Shown here one piece after another: positions 40,961-49,180 of a stretch of 64,000 nt of DNA. The notes below the pieces were generated by a model. That model was not told where the DNA came from. It worked only from the letters and a program-made list of their open reading frames with translations, and made no database searches. Location of the stretch: contig NZ_MKJY01000570.1 of assembly GCF_001942465.1 (NCBI RefSeq), positions 31,314 to 95,313 on the forward strand, in the 5' to 3' direction. Position numbers and translations under genes: made by a program. Position 1 is the first letter of the stretch. Every line of letters starts with the position of its first letter. Origin of the DNA: Actinomadura sp. CNU-125. Its GTDB lineage: Bacteria; Actinomycetota; Actinomycetes; Streptosporangiales; Streptosporangiaceae.

Positions 40961-41181
40961 CGCTCCTCCAACGTGGTTGACACCTGCCGCAGGTGCGGCG
41001 CGTTGATCGTGACGTCCTGGCGGTCGCCGGCGCGTTCGGTGACGGTGTTGCCGAGCTCGTCCGTGGTCGCCTTGTAGCGGTCGCCGTTGTCGTCGCGGCC
41101 TTCGTGGACGCGGTCGCCGGAGCGGCGCGTGATCGAGCCGATGGACCGCATCTTCTCGAGCCATGCGGGGTCAGCGGCCAC
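40957..41181 (-). CDS. Hypothetical protein, 74 aa
   Basis: GTG 41181 follows GGAGG by 5 nt. AADPAWLEKMRSIGSITRRS, VHEGRDDNGDRYKATTDELG, then VTINAPHLRQVSTTLEER. It heads the leftward structural/sugar operon and is separated from the HTH gene by a terminator hairpin. The function is unknown. Confidence 0.65.
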   Translation of the reverse strand: MAADPAWLEKMRSIGSITRRSGDRVHEGRDDNGDRYKATTDELGNTVTERAGDRQDVTINAPHLRQVSTTLEER

Positions 41182-41215
41182 AGCAACCTCCGGAACAACG
41201 TGTTGGGCGAGGTGG

Positions 41216-41259
41216 GTGCCTGTCCCGCGGCCACCCCTCAGAGGCCACGGGACAGGCAC
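41216..41259 (-). terminator. Hairpin between control region and structural operon
   Basis: Perfect 12-bp arms GTGCCTGTCCCG (41216-41227) and CGGGACAGGCAC (41248-41259) with a 20-nt loop. It sits between the stop of the leftward HTH gene and the 41181 start. There is no U-run, so the exact terminator class is uncertain. Nothing else is seen in 41,182-41,386. Confidence 0.65.
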
Positions 41260-41386
41260 CGTGCGCGGTGCGGCGGGGGCCTGGCAACCGCGCAAGGGGG
41301 CGCACCACAGGGGTGGGTGCGCGGCGCACCGGGGCCGTGTCCGATGAGCAACGAGTACAGCCGGGTGCGCGTTCAGGAGCAGCGGG

Positions 41387-41671
41387 TCAGGCCGCTGCGG
41401 AGGTGTCGGGCTCGCGGTGTTGCGTGAGCGGCATGAAGTGGCGGCGAGAGGTGCGCTTCGCCGAGCCGGAGGTACGGATCGCGTTGTCGTAAGCGATCTT
41501 CTCGGCGTGGATGACGTCGCATTGTCGGTACAGAGGCTTGCGGGGCGGGCTCTTGGGGACGGGGGTGAGGTATCCGTTGCGACGCCAGGTGCTGATCGTG
41601 GAGGGGGCGACGTCCAACGCTTCGGCGGCTTGCTTGGTGGTCCAGTACTCTTTGCCGTCCGGCCCGACCAT
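41387..41671 (-). CDS. MerR/excisionase-like HTH protein
   Basis: 94 residues. DGKEYWTTKQAAEALDVAPS then TISTWRRNGYLTPVPKSPPR is a winged-helix of the HTH_17/MerR excisionase class, followed by LYRQCDVIHAEKIAYDNAIR. Such proteins act as excisionases or Cro-like regulators. It is near an XRE repressor and a small unknown gene, together forming a control region. No integrase is visible. Confidence 0.72.
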   Translation of the reverse strand: MVGPDGKEYWTTKQAAEALDVAPSTISTWRRNGYLTPVPKSPPRKPLYRQCDVIHAEKIAYDNAIRTSGSAKRTSRRHFMPLTQHREPDTSAAA

Positions 41672-41828
41672 GAAACACCCCCGGACATGCGAAAACCCCC
41701 GGGGCGTGTTCGCTCCGAGGGCAGACGTGTGCTTCCTGTGGATCAGTTTGGACCGCAGGCGCAGTCAACGCAAATTGGGCCGGTCCGAAAGCGTAGGCAA
41801 GGTGTGTGAACTGGCGTAACGTCCCCTC

Positions 41829-42157
41829 ATGGACTCCCGCGAGTCGCCGTACTCACCCTCGGCTTGTACTTCTCGCTGTGCGGGCATGTCCGTAAGCCGA
41901 AGCAGGATCGGCTACGGGACGAAGGGTGGGAGACCTACAAGAAGGGATGGGAGATCAGGTTCCGGCTTCATCCAGCGGACGCTGACTTCGTCCGGTCTCT
42001 GATCTCCCACGCTGGTTACCGCCCTGGACGCCCGTATCTGAAGCGGGCAAGGCTCATTCAGCCGGTCTACGGGGCGGAGGCGGTTCGAGAGATCACCCTG
42101 GCTTCTGGGGATGCTTCTCCCTCAGTCTCCCCGCTTGGGAGTCCGGCTGACCAGTGA
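41829..42157 (+). CDS. Rightward control-region protein (frameshifted)
   Basis: About 109 residues. ATG 41829 opens M-D-S-R-E; near 41838-41845 one missing base would join it to the longer frame that continues with VAVLTLGLYFSLCGHVRKPK, DEGWETYKKGWEIRFRLHPA and DADFVRSLISHAGYRPGRPY, then AEAVREITLAS. The basic G-W-E-I-R-F/Y pattern is that of small actinophage proteins sometimes found beside immunity repressors. Function unknown. It is convergent with the XRE gene. Confidence 0.55.
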
Positions 42158-42176
42158 GGCGCGGTCCGCCGCTCCC

Positions 42177-42554
42177 TCAGGACTTCTCTTCCGGGGGCCT
42201 TCCCCACCCGTTCCGAAGCCGCTCAGCCATCTTGAGTGAGTCGCGGCCGGAGACGGCGCCGTAGTGGGCGAGGAGCGCGTCCTGCTCCTTGCGTGTCAGG
42301 CTCTTGTCGGCGACTACGGCTCGCTCGATCGGGCTGGAGAAGTTGAAGTACTGGTCGGCGAGGTTCCGGTAGGGGACGTTAAGCGCTGCGCTGAGTTCCT
42401 TGAAGTAGGAGCCAGGGAAGGCTTTCCCTGTCTCCCAACTCGAGACCATGGCTTGGGATACACCTAAGGTTTGTGCGAGCTCGGTCTGCTTGAGTCCAGC
42501 GTCGAGCCGCAGACTGCGGAGGGTGCGCCCGAAGGACTGAGAGTCTTCTTCCAT
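42177..42554 (-). CDS. XRE-family repressor-like regulator
   Basis: 125 residues. The N-terminal helix-turn-helix SFGRTLRSLRLDAGLKQTEL, QTLGVSQAMVSSWETGKAFP is complete, followed by LNVPYRNLADQYFNF and a C-terminal helical part (RKEQDALLAHYGAVSGRDSL). Start at 42554 has no clear ribosome site, suggesting a leaderless transcript. An inverted repeat covers the start, typical of autoregulation. A candidate lysogeny or early-gene repressor. Confidence 0.8.
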   Translation of the reverse strand: MEEDSQSFGRTLRSLRLDAGLKQTELAQTLGVSQAMVSSWETGKAFPGSYFKELSAALNVPYRNLADQYFNFSSPIERAVVADKSLTRKEQDALLAHYGAVSGRDSLKMAERLRNGWGRPPEEKS

Positions 42555-42582
42555 ATCAGCAATATTAGCGATGCCCTGATAT
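42553..42582. promoter_or_regulatory. Operator candidate overlapping XRE start
   Basis: ATATCAG (42553-42559) and CTGATAT (42576-42582) form a perfect inverted repeat; AATATT lies inside. The left arm overlaps the ATG of the XRE gene, so binding would block its own promoter. Confidence 0.6.
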
Positions 42583-42630
42583 CCCCTGGGGTTGGTTCGA
42601 GGAATCCGATGCTCACGGACCGGCCTCTGG

Positions 42631-43320
42631 CTACACCACGTTGCGGAGTTCGCCTGTAGCCTTCTCGATCTCGGCGGCGTACTCGCGAGCCAGGGAGTCA
42701 ACGCGGTTGAGCACCTCACCCAGCGCAGCGCTTCCCTGCAGTCCGGAAGCGAGCGCGGCCTCGCGTGCGACCATGGCGCGGCGGTGGAGTTCCAGGGACG
42801 CTCGAACGAGGTTCTCCGTCTCGGTTCGTTCTTCAGCCACGGCGTCTCCTGTTCTTGCGGCGTCGGGTGTAGTCGACGCGTTCGCTTTGAGGGGCTTGGG
42901 GTTGCCTGCCGGGTTGCAGAAGGGGCAGCCGCGGCGGTGATGCCGGTAGTCGCCACCGTAGACCAGCGGTGCGGTGCTGGCATGGATACTGCGGGCCGCG
43001 CCTTCAAGGGGCACCACAAGCACCTGCGTCATCGGCGCTATCGAGTGGATGGCCTCACGGAACGCCCGGAACGCGTTGTCGCCGATGATGGCCATGCCTG
43101 GAGAGATGCCGACCAGCCGCTGGTCGGTGTCAGTCCATCCGATGTCGGTCCAGGCGTGCTGCGCACCCGGTGGTGTACCGACCGGCGCGATCTGGACTCT
43201 GCCAGCCGGTTCGGGGTTCTCGGGTGCCCACCGCATCGCGTCGGGGGATACGACGTCGTCGTAGTCGCTCCACCCTTCGAGGGCTGCGTCGATGGCGTTG
43301 AGGGTGTCGTCGGGGTTCAC
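42631..43320 (-). CDS. Hypothetical protein, 229 aa
   Basis: GTG 43320 overlaps the upstream stop. NAIDAALEGWSDYDDVVSPD and AGRVQIAPVGTPPGAQHAWT, then a CPFCNPAGNPKPLK zinc-knuckle-like segment and a helical tail (ELHRRAMVAREAALASGLQG). Resembles conserved actinophage proteins of unknown role encoded with the 43317 gene. Confidence 0.65.
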   Translation of the reverse strand: MNPDDTLNAIDAALEGWSDYDDVVSPDAMRWAPENPEPAGRVQIAPVGTPPGAQHAWTDIGWTDTDQRLVGISPGMAIIGDNAFRAFREAIHSIAPMTQVLVVPLEGAARSIHASTAPLVYGGDYRHHRRGCPFCNPAGNPKPLKANASTTPDAARTGDAVAEERTETENLVRASLELHRRAMVAREAALASGLQGSAALGEVLNRVDSLAREYAAEIEKATGELRNVV

Positions 43321-44177
43321 CGTCGGCCTCCGGTTCCTTCTCGCGCGCCAGCGAGGCTGTGGCGTTTGGGGTCGTGGCGGCGTTCCCGGTCGGCTTTGCG
43401 CTGCTGCGCCTCGTCCTCTTCGACCATGAGGCGGTTCAAGCGGCCTCCGAGGTACTGCTCCCGGCAGTTGAGGCACTCAACGTGGTCGGCGAGGCCCGCG
43501 GTGCCGTCGTGGCGGCGGAGGCCGCGTTCGCCGCATTCCCAGCAGGGGGTGATGAGGGGGTGATGCTGGGGCGTGTAGCCGAGCATCTTCAGGGTGCGGT
43601 GGTGGAGGTTGAGGAGTTCGACGCCGGCGTGCTCTGCGCCAAGGTCCACGTTGTACAAGACCCATCCCCCGGACCGGACCCAGCCGCTCACGTCTTCCGG
43701 GAGGTGCTCAATGTGGGCGAGGTCCATGGTGCGGGCCATGGTCTCCGGGTCGAGGGTGAGGAGGACGTCGACGTGCGCCGCGAGCATGCCGCAGGCGACG
43801 GGGATAGCGGCGGCCCGGTTGGCAGCGGTCAGGTCGGTGAGGCGAGCGACGTCGCGGACACGTTCGTCCCAGGACAGGACGATCTCCTCGACGGTGCGAA
43901 GCAGCGCGTCGACGGCGGTGTTGATGGGGATGGGGGCGGTGCGTCCTCCGCCGGACACGCGGGGTCCGTCGCTGCGGCGGCGCTCACCGATCCGGGCCGC
44001 GAGTTCGGCGTAGCGGGCCGGGAGGTCGGTGAGGACGTCAGCGATGCGGTCCCGGTCGACGTCGCAGAACGTGCGGTACGTCTGGGCGGGGATGGTGATG
44101 CGTTCGCCGTCCTCGATGGTGGTGGTGCGGGCGGCGCAGTGGATGCCGCGGGCGCAGTCGTGCATCTCGTCGGACAT
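43317..44177 (-). CDS. Hypothetical zinc-ribbon protein, 286 aa
   Basis: ATG 44177 has GGGGGG upstream. An N-terminal Cys segment (HDCARGIHCA), a helical middle (TVEEIVLSWDERVRDVARLT, ACGMLAAHVDVLLTLDPETM) and a C-terminal ribbon (PCWECGERGLRRHDG through HVECLNCREQYLG), followed by a basic tail. This is a conserved actinophage family of unknown function in which the ribbon probably binds nucleic acid or protein. Confidence 0.72.
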   Translation of the reverse strand: MSDEMHDCARGIHCAARTTTIEDGERITIPAQTYRTFCDVDRDRIADVLTDLPARYAELAARIGERRRSDGPRVSGGGRTAPIPINTAVDALLRTVEEIVLSWDERVRDVARLTDLTAANRAAAIPVACGMLAAHVDVLLTLDPETMARTMDLAHIEHLPEDVSGWVRSGGWVLYNVDLGAEHAGVELLNLHHRTLKMLGYTPQHHPLITPCWECGERGLRRHDGTAGLADHVECLNCREQYLGGRLNRLMVEEDEAQQRKADRERRHDPKRHSLAGAREGTGGRR

Positions 44178-44216
44178 ATGGTTCCCCCCTTGATTGCTGG
44201 GCTCGGGGCCCAGGTT

Positions 44217-44393
44217 TCAGCCCTTCACCTCGGCGCGCTTGATGCTCGAGCGCCACGTCGCCACGACCTTCACGACCGTGTGGCCGGGAATCTCGGCACG
44301 CATCGCTTCCTGGACGAGCGCGGCGAGCTCGTCGAGGGTCATGCCGTGCTTGGTGTCGGCGGCTTCGGCCTTCACGGTTTTCTCGGTGGTCAC
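44217..44393 (-). CDS. Small hypothetical protein, 58 aa
   Basis: GTG 44393 overlaps the upstream stop (GTGA). TTEKTVKAEAADTKHGMTLD then ELAALVQEAMRAEIPGHTVV and KVVATWRSSIKRAEVKG. A small alpha/beta fold with no recognised family. Part of the leftward early set. Confidence 0.6.
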   Translation of the reverse strand: MTTEKTVKAEAADTKHGMTLDELAALVQEAMRAEIPGHTVVKVVATWRSSIKRAEVKG

Positions 44394-45214
44394 GGCGTCG
44401 CCTCCGGCTGGTCGAGGGATGCGCGCCACGCGTCGAGGACCTCGGCAGGCGTTGGGATATCGAAGTTGTTGACGCCGCGCCCGTCGAACGCGGCGAGCGC
44501 TTCACGAGACCGCTGCACGGTGGCCTCGGCCTTCTCGGCGCGCTCAGTAAGGTGCCGCTCCATCTCGCCGTACGTCCGCTCCCCGTCCTCACAGCACGAC
44601 GCGCGGGCACGGGCGAGCGCGGCCTCGACGACGGGCAGCGCCGCGTCGGCAAGCTGCGACCACGAGATGTGGGCAACCGCCCCTGCTGCGGCCGCGCCGG
44701 TCGAGGTCTGGATCATCATGTCGCGCATGGCGTCGGCGAGCTGGTCGCGGACGTTGCCCTGGAGGCCGCAGGTGCAGGTGTCGTCGCACACGGTCGCCCG
44801 GTCGGCGTGCCACCGCCGAATGAGGTCAGCAACCTGCTCGCGGAGCGTGGGCGCCATCTCAGGTGCAGGCTCGCCGTAGGTCCCGGCGTCGACCGCCTCG
44901 CGGGTCAGGTCCCGCAGCAGGCTCCGGCGGGGTGGCTGGCACAGCGCCTCCGCGTCCTCGGCCGTGGCCGGGCGCGGGTCGGTCCACTGCCCGCCGTTCG
45001 CGTCCTGATGGACGGGCCCGTCATGACCAGCGCGCAGGACGCACGGCCCGATGCACGGCAAGGGTTGGCCGGGCCACACGCGCTTGGAAGCACCGCACCA
45101 GGTGCCGGGCTCAGCTGCCTCGGGCTCGGGCTGTGCGTGGTATTCGATGAGTGCCTCACGAACGGGCCTGCCGGTTTGCAATGCCTCCCGCATGGCGTCG
45201 CGTTCGTCGGTCAC
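44390..45214 (-). CDS. Hypothetical protein, 274 aa
   Basis: GTG 45214 (TDERDAMREALQTGRPVREA). It has scattered Cys/His (GTWCGASKRVWPGQPLPCIG, DDTCTCGLQGNVRD), then LADAALPVVEAALARARASC and a coiled-coil-like end (ERHLTERAEKAEATVQRSRE). Mosaic Cys motifs and coiled coil are common in actinophage early proteins. No domain is recognised. Confidence 0.65.
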   Translation of the reverse strand: MTDERDAMREALQTGRPVREALIEYHAQPEPEAAEPGTWCGASKRVWPGQPLPCIGPCVLRAGHDGPVHQDANGGQWTDPRPATAEDAEALCQPPRRSLLRDLTREAVDAGTYGEPAPEMAPTLREQVADLIRRWHADRATVCDDTCTCGLQGNVRDQLADAMRDMMIQTSTGAAAAGAVAHISWSQLADAALPVVEAALARARASCCEDGERTYGEMERHLTERAEKAEATVQRSREALAAFDGRGVNNFDIPTPAEVLDAWRASLDQPEATP

Positions 45215-45516
45215 GCCGTCACCTCGCCCCGGTAGTCGCCGCCGACCGTGAACCCGGCCCACGCCGCGCCCTCGCGCTTGGCGTGCTCGTCGGCGCGGCC
45301 CTCGTCGCCCACGTACGCGCCGAGCAAGCCCCGGACCGGGCAGACGACGAGTTGGATTTCGGGTTCGTCGGGGATGCTGTTGAGGTCGTAGGCGGAGGCG
45401 TGGTTGATCTCGAACTGGTCGCCGACGGCGGCGAGGATCCGGAGGCGGACCTCATCCGGGGTCAGGTCGGTGGTGCGGACCGTGAGGCTCACGGTGATGT
45501 GGCGGGGCTCGGTCAC
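45211..45516 (-). CDS. Hypothetical protein, 101 aa
   Basis: GTG 45516. ITVSLTVRTTDLTPDEVRLR then ILAAVGDQFEINHASAYDLN and IQLVVCPVRGLLGAYV. A small alpha/beta protein. Start and stop overlap both neighbours. Unknown role. Confidence 0.62.
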   Translation of the reverse strand: MTEPRHITVSLTVRTTDLTPDEVRLRILAAVGDQFEINHASAYDLNSIPDEPEIQLVVCPVRGLLGAYVGDEGRADEHAKREGAAWAGFTVGGDYRGEVTA

Positions 45517-45812
45517 GGGGTCTCCTCGTTGCCGAGCACGGGCAATTCGACCAGGTGCCACACCAAGCCGTCCGGAGTGCGGGGCGCGGTGCCTCTCCAC
45601 TGCGCGCCGGGCGGCAACGGGTGGCCGGTGCCGACCACCTGGAACGTGTACGGCTGGTCGGGGTACTCGTCGGAGTGCACGGCCCAGAACTCCACCTCGT
45701 CGTTCGTGGCGGCGACGTGCAGCGGCCCGTACCCGGCGTGGGCGAGGGTGAGGTGGATGGTATGGGGCGCGTCGTCGACCGGGACGACGTACCGGTAGAT
45801 GCGCTCGGTCAC
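45513..45812 (-). CDS. DUF7352-like hypothetical protein
   Basis: 99 residues from GTG 45812. IYRYVVPVDDAPHTIHLTLA, WAVHSDEYPDQPYTFQVVGT and HLVELPVLGN form an all-beta small protein resembling a conserved actinophage/actinomycete unknown family. Translationally coupled to its neighbours. Confidence 0.65.
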   Translation of the reverse strand: MTERIYRYVVPVDDAPHTIHLTLAHAGYGPLHVAATNDEVEFWAVHSDEYPDQPYTFQVVGTGHPLPPGAQWRGTAPRTPDGLVWHLVELPVLGNEETP

Positions 45813-46180
45813 GGGGTGTCTCCTTCGAGGCGGTCGGCGAGGTGCCGGTACGCGGCAATCGCGATGGTGCGGGGGTCGTCGATGACGGCGGGGGCGCTGC
45901 TCGCCTGGTGGCAGGTGTCCCAGATGGCAGCGGCGAGCGGGTCGTCGTTCTCACCGCCGCTGTCGGTGATGGCCTGCGCCGCGTCCCGGAACTCGGTGGC
46001 GAGGCGAGCGCGGACCCGCTTCTCGACCACGGCCTCGATCGCGAGAATCTCGGGTTCCATGACCCACTTCACTGCCTCCCGGAGACCGTGGTCGATCAGC
46101 GGGGTGAGCATCGCGGCGGCGAGCCGGTCATGCCGTGCGGGCACATCGGCCGAGGCCGGATGGGGCGTGGGCTCGGTCAT
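45809..46180 (-). CDS. Hypothetical helical protein, 123 aa
   Basis: Mostly alpha-helical (HDRLAAAMLTPLIDHGLREA, EPEILAIEAVVEKRVRARLA, RTIAIAAYRHLADRLEG). No metal or catalytic motif. It shares style with the 46177 gene, suggesting a duplicated helical family in this early operon. Confidence 0.62.
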   Translation of the reverse strand: MTEPTPHPASADVPARHDRLAAAMLTPLIDHGLREAVKWVMEPEILAIEAVVEKRVRARLATEFRDAAQAITDSGGENDDPLAAAIWDTCHQASSAPAVIDDPRTIAIAAYRHLADRLEGDTP

Positions 46181-46716
46181 TCGCTCTCCTCTGGTGGGCT
46201 GCAGAACATCGCGTCGCCACGGCGGATGGCGTCCGCGATCTCGCCAGGTGTGGGGGTGGGGGCGATGTGCCGGGCGGCGGCTTCCATCCCGCGCCGGAAC
46301 GACGCACGCGGCCCGGTCGGGACGTCGGCGTAGGCGGCGGCACGGTCGTGGATCTCGCGGGCGGCCTGCTCACGCACCATGCGCTCGTGGGCGGCCAGCA
46401 CGGCGACAACGACGGGCCGCAGCTCCTCGCGGTGGGATGCCATCGACGGGTGCGCCGCGAAGTCGCAGTACTCCTCGATCTGCTCGGCGCTGGCTCCGGG
46501 TGACCACCGGGCGAGTTCGGCACGCCACGCCACGTCGAGCAGTTCGTCCGGCACGTCCTGCGGCCGGGGCGCGGGCGGCTCGGGCATGGGTGCCTCCGTT
46601 GGGTCGGGATCGCACTGTCGTGGGCACGCGCAGGCGTGCCAGACCCACGACGAGCATTCGGTGCCGTCGGCCAGGCGCGGCGTTGCGCGGGCCGGCGCGG
46701 GCGCGGGCGCGGTCAC
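46177..46716 (-). CDS. Hypothetical protein, 179 aa
   Basis: An Ala/Pro-rich N-terminus and a Cys cluster (SSWVWHACACPRQCDP), then a helical part (ELLDVAWRAELARWSPGASA, VVVAVLAAHERMVREQAARE) and PTPGEIADAIRRG. The phrase V-L-A-A-H-E-R-M-V-R-E-Q recurs in the 50865 gene (P-L-H-E-R-M-V-R-E-Q-V), so these are probably paralogous early proteins. Function unknown. Confidence 0.62.
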   Translation of the reverse strand: MTAPAPAPARATPRLADGTECSSWVWHACACPRQCDPDPTEAPMPEPPAPRPQDVPDELLDVAWRAELARWSPGASAEQIEEYCDFAAHPSMASHREELRPVVVAVLAAHERMVREQAAREIHDRAAAYADVPTGPRASFRRGMEAAARHIAPTPTPGEIADAIRRGDAMFCSPPEESE

Positions 46717-47186
46717 TGAGCCTCCCCGCGCGAGGTGTCGGCACAGAGGACGCAGGTGTGCGCCACGCCGGGCTGCCAGTTCTCATGGTGGCCGCGCCCA
46801 AGGTCATGCGGGTGGGTGCAGCATGCGCAGTGGTCCGAGCGCTCCGGTCGCTGTCCGGCCCGGTGGTACTCCGTCTGCCAGCGGATCTCACCGCAGGTAT
46901 CGCAGCGGCCGTACAGGGGTTCGCTGGCGGGGTAGACGGTGATGCCGTCGGGTTCGCTGCGCCGCTCGACGGCGACCACCACTTCATGCCCGCATGCCTC
47001 CGCGATCCGCTCAGCCCAATCGAGGGTGAGGCGGGCCCGGCCAGTGAGCATGGCGCACAGGTGCTTGGTGGTGATCCCGAGGTCGTCGGCGATGGTGACC
47101 TGGTGTCGCCCTGCGGCGGGGATCGCGGCGCGCAGCGCACTACGTAGCAGGTCCTCGGACCGACTGCCGGGCGTGGGCTCAGGCAC
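46713..47186 (-). CDS. HTH protein with zinc-ribbon tail
   Basis: 157 residues from GTG 47186. HQVTIADDLGITTKHLCAML, TGRARLTLDWAERIAEACGH gives a lambda-repressor-like HTH. Two Cys pairs follow (YGRCDTCGEIRWQT, then HCACCTHPHD and TCVLCADTSRG). Probably a DNA-binding regulator of early genes. Confidence 0.68.
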   Translation of the reverse strand: MPEPTPGSRSEDLLRSALRAAIPAAGRHQVTIADDLGITTKHLCAMLTGRARLTLDWAERIAEACGHEVVVAVERRSEPDGITVYPASEPLYGRCDTCGEIRWQTEYHRAGQRPERSDHCACCTHPHDLGRGHHENWQPGVAHTCVLCADTSRGEAQ

Positions 47187-47213
47187 GGGGCTCCTCCTCG
47201 GCCTCGCGGGGCA

Positions 47214-47357
47214 TCACGTGCGCGTCGAGGCGGCCGGCGCGGACGCCTGCCGCTCGAGGTCCGTCAGGGGACGCACGGGGCTATCGGCGTGGCCGCAGGT
47301 GCAGTCGGGGGTGGTGCAGGCGAGGTGGTCCCTCTCACGGCACTTCGGGCAGATCAC
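47214..47357 (-). CDS. Small zinc-binding protein, 47 aa
   Basis: GTG 47357 overlaps the upstream stop by 4 bp. ICPKCRERDHLACTTPDCTC holds four Cys and two His in the spacing of a zinc ribbon. It is too short for normal gene callers; the overlap and motif support it. Unknown function. Confidence 0.65.
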   Translation of the reverse strand: MICPKCRERDHLACTTPDCTCGHADSPVRPLTDLERQASAPAASTRT

Positions 47358-47815
47358 CAGCGCTCCTTCGTTGTCAGCCAGGTGGTGAGGGTGTCGCGGA
47401 GCCGCTCGACCTGGGCGCGGTCGAGGACGAGTTGGGCGAGGCCCGGGGTGGTGTCCCCGTAGGTGGCGGGGTCCTCTTCGGCGGTGAGGCGGAGGTACTC
47501 CACGGGCGGGCCGTCGAGGGTGGGGGTGCCGCGGACCGAGGGGTGACAGTGGTTCGGGATCGCCGCGATGCCGAGAGACCCGCCGCGGCGGTCCTTCTCG
47601 GAAGGGTTGACGTGGGAGCCCTGGTAAATCAGCGGCGGCTGGTTCCCGCAGTCGCAGGGCTCGTCCGTGCGCCGGAAGTAGACGGGCTCGCCGAAACCGA
47701 CGGCCATGGCGGCGCCCTCTGCCCAGCCTTGGCCGGGCGGCATCTCCTCATAGACGGCGCAGCGTTCACTGTGGCCGTCGTCGTCGATGGCCAGCCATGT
47801 TGCGTAGATCGACAT
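47354..47815 (-). CDS. Hypothetical protein, 153 aa
   Basis: ATG 47815 (SIYATWLAIDDDGHSERCAV) with AAGGAGG 9-10 nt upstream, just after the sigma-like gene. A Cys pair (DEPCDCGNQPPLIYQGSHVN), NHCHPSVRG and VEYLRLTAEEDP; a C-terminal helix LAQLVLDRAQVERLRDTLTT. A conserved-looking actinophage/Streptomyces protein of unknown role. Confidence 0.7.
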   Translation of the reverse strand: MSIYATWLAIDDDGHSERCAVYEEMPPGQGWAEGAAMAVGFGEPVYFRRTDEPCDCGNQPPLIYQGSHVNPSEKDRRGGSLGIAAIPNHCHPSVRGTPTLDGPPVEYLRLTAEEDPATYGDTTPGLAQLVLDRAQVERLRDTLTTWLTTKERW

Positions 47816-47816
47816 G

Positions 47817-48571
47817 TCAGGCTGCCTCCTTTGCAGGCTTGGGCTCGTTCCGCCGTCTGGAGTACCGGTCTCGTTCGCAGGCGCGGCAGACTCGGCTTCT
47901 GGCGAGCTTGCCGCGCACGATGCGCTGCTGCGTGCGGGTGTTTTCCGGGGTCCACTCGTGTCCGCTCGAGCAGTGCGTAGCGCGGTCGCGCCCGTACGCG
48001 CGACACGACGGTCGGCCCGATTGGTGCGTCGGGGGGTCTCCCCTTGGAACCAGTTCGCCAAGACCTGTTTCCGGGCGACGGTGATGCGTGCCTTGAACGC
48101 GACGTAGGAAATTCCAAGTGCTTCGGCCGCAGCCTGGTAGGTGTCGTGGACGGCCAGCGCCACGAGCGCGTCACGGTAGATGGGTGAGAGCGTGTCGACG
48201 ACTTGGCGTGCGGCCAGGGTCTCCACGACCTTCGCCTCGGGCGAAGGGACGATCTTGTGGTCTTCCCAGAACTGCAGAAATCGCGGTCGTAGCGTGTCGT
48301 CGCCCGGGAGTCCGTCATCGGGGTAGCCGGCGTGCCGGAGACTCCAGCGGACGTCGAGGGCGATCGCCTGCCAGCCGACGCGGATCAGGTGGCCGCGGTC
48401 GGGTGGTTCCTCGCTGGCGTAAAGGCATTCGACGATGGCGGAATAGGCGATGCCGTGCCGGTATTCGATGTCGCCGACGAGGAGACGGTCGGCGACCACC
48501 GCGGCGCGGGTCATTTTCTCCAGGTCGGTCAGCGTGTAGCCGTGCCTTACCTCGCCGGTGGGCGGCGCCAT
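47817..48571 (-). CDS. Sigma-factor-like protein with zinc-binding tail (frameshifted)
   Basis: About 251 residues. ATG 48571 follows the methylase stop directly. The N-terminal half resembles sigma region 2 (YRHGIAYSAIVECLYASEEP, HLIRVGWQAIALDVRWSLRH); LSPIYRDALVALAVHDTYQA then AAEALGISYVAFKARITVAR is a region-4-type helix-turn-helix. From about 47998-48004 another frame continues with RDRATHCSSGHEWTPENTRT and LARSRVCRACERDRY, a C-H/C-x2-C ribbon with the G-H-x-x-T-x-x-N-T motif. One added base joins both. It may redirect host RNA polymerase to phage genes. Confidence 0.68.
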
Positions 48572-49180
48572 TCAGACCACCTCCCCGAACAGGTCGAGCT
48601 GCCCGTCGTCCCGCGCGTCGTCGGGGTGGTGCTGGAGGGCTTCGCGTTCGACCCGGTTTCGTTTCCGAAGTTCTGCGGTGTACTTGGCGTCGTCGCCCTC
48701 GATCGGCTGGAACGCCCCGTCGGGAATCCCTGCCGCCATGAGCGCGGGTGTGGCGCCGATGAGGGCGTTGCCGTGCTTGATGCGGTGGCCGAGGAACGGG
48801 TTCGGCTTCCCGTCCATCGCGGCCTCGGCTGCCAGGGCGAGGCGGGTGATGTCGACGGCGGCCGGGTTCAAGTCCACGCCGTACATCTGGTCGGCGGCGA
48901 CGTCGCGGCGGGCCTGCTCCACCACGGACCGGGCCGGGTCTCCCCCGTCGGCACGGTTGGCGGCGAGGTGGTCGGCGACGCGGCGGGCGGCGCGGATCAG
49001 GAACACTCCGGCGCCGCACGAAGGGTCGCAGATCGTCAGTTCCCGGAGCGCCTCCTCCGGGTCGGGGGCCTGCTCCGCTGTGTCGATGAGCGGGTCGAGG
49101 GTGCTGTCGAGGAGGCAGTCGACGAGCGACAGGGGCGTGTAGTACGACCCGGACGTTTTCCGCTGCTCCTTGCCGCTCAC
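48572..49180 (-). CDS. Truncated adenine-specific DNA methylase domain
   Basis: 202 residues from GTG 49180 (GGAGG upstream). KTSGSYYTPLSLVDCLLDST, motif I ICDPSCGAGVFLIRAARRVA, YGVDLNPAAVDITRLALAAE, FLGHRIKHGNALIGATPALM and PIEGDDAKYTAELRKRNRVE match the SAM-binding core of large Eco57I/PglX-type N6-adenine methylases. The catalytic N-P-P-Y/F block and the target-recognition domain are absent; the protein ends DLFGEVV. It could be inactive, a partner subunit or a decoy for host methylase-based defence. Confidence 0.78.
   Translation of the reverse strand: MSGKEQRKTSGSYYTPLSLVDCLLDSTLDPLIDTAEQAPDPEEALRELTICDPSCGAGVFLIRAARRVADHLAANRADGGDPARSVVEQARRDVAADQMYGVDLNPAAVDITRLALAAEAAMDGKPNPFLGHRIKHGNALIGATPALMAAGIPDGAFQPIEGDDAKYTAELRKRNRVEREALQHHPDDARDDGQLDLFGEVV

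Noticed and set aside
41387..42554. Integrase expected beside the excisionase-like gene
   Set aside because: No tyrosine or serine recombinase motif is present in any frame here, so lysogeny cannot be asserted from this window.
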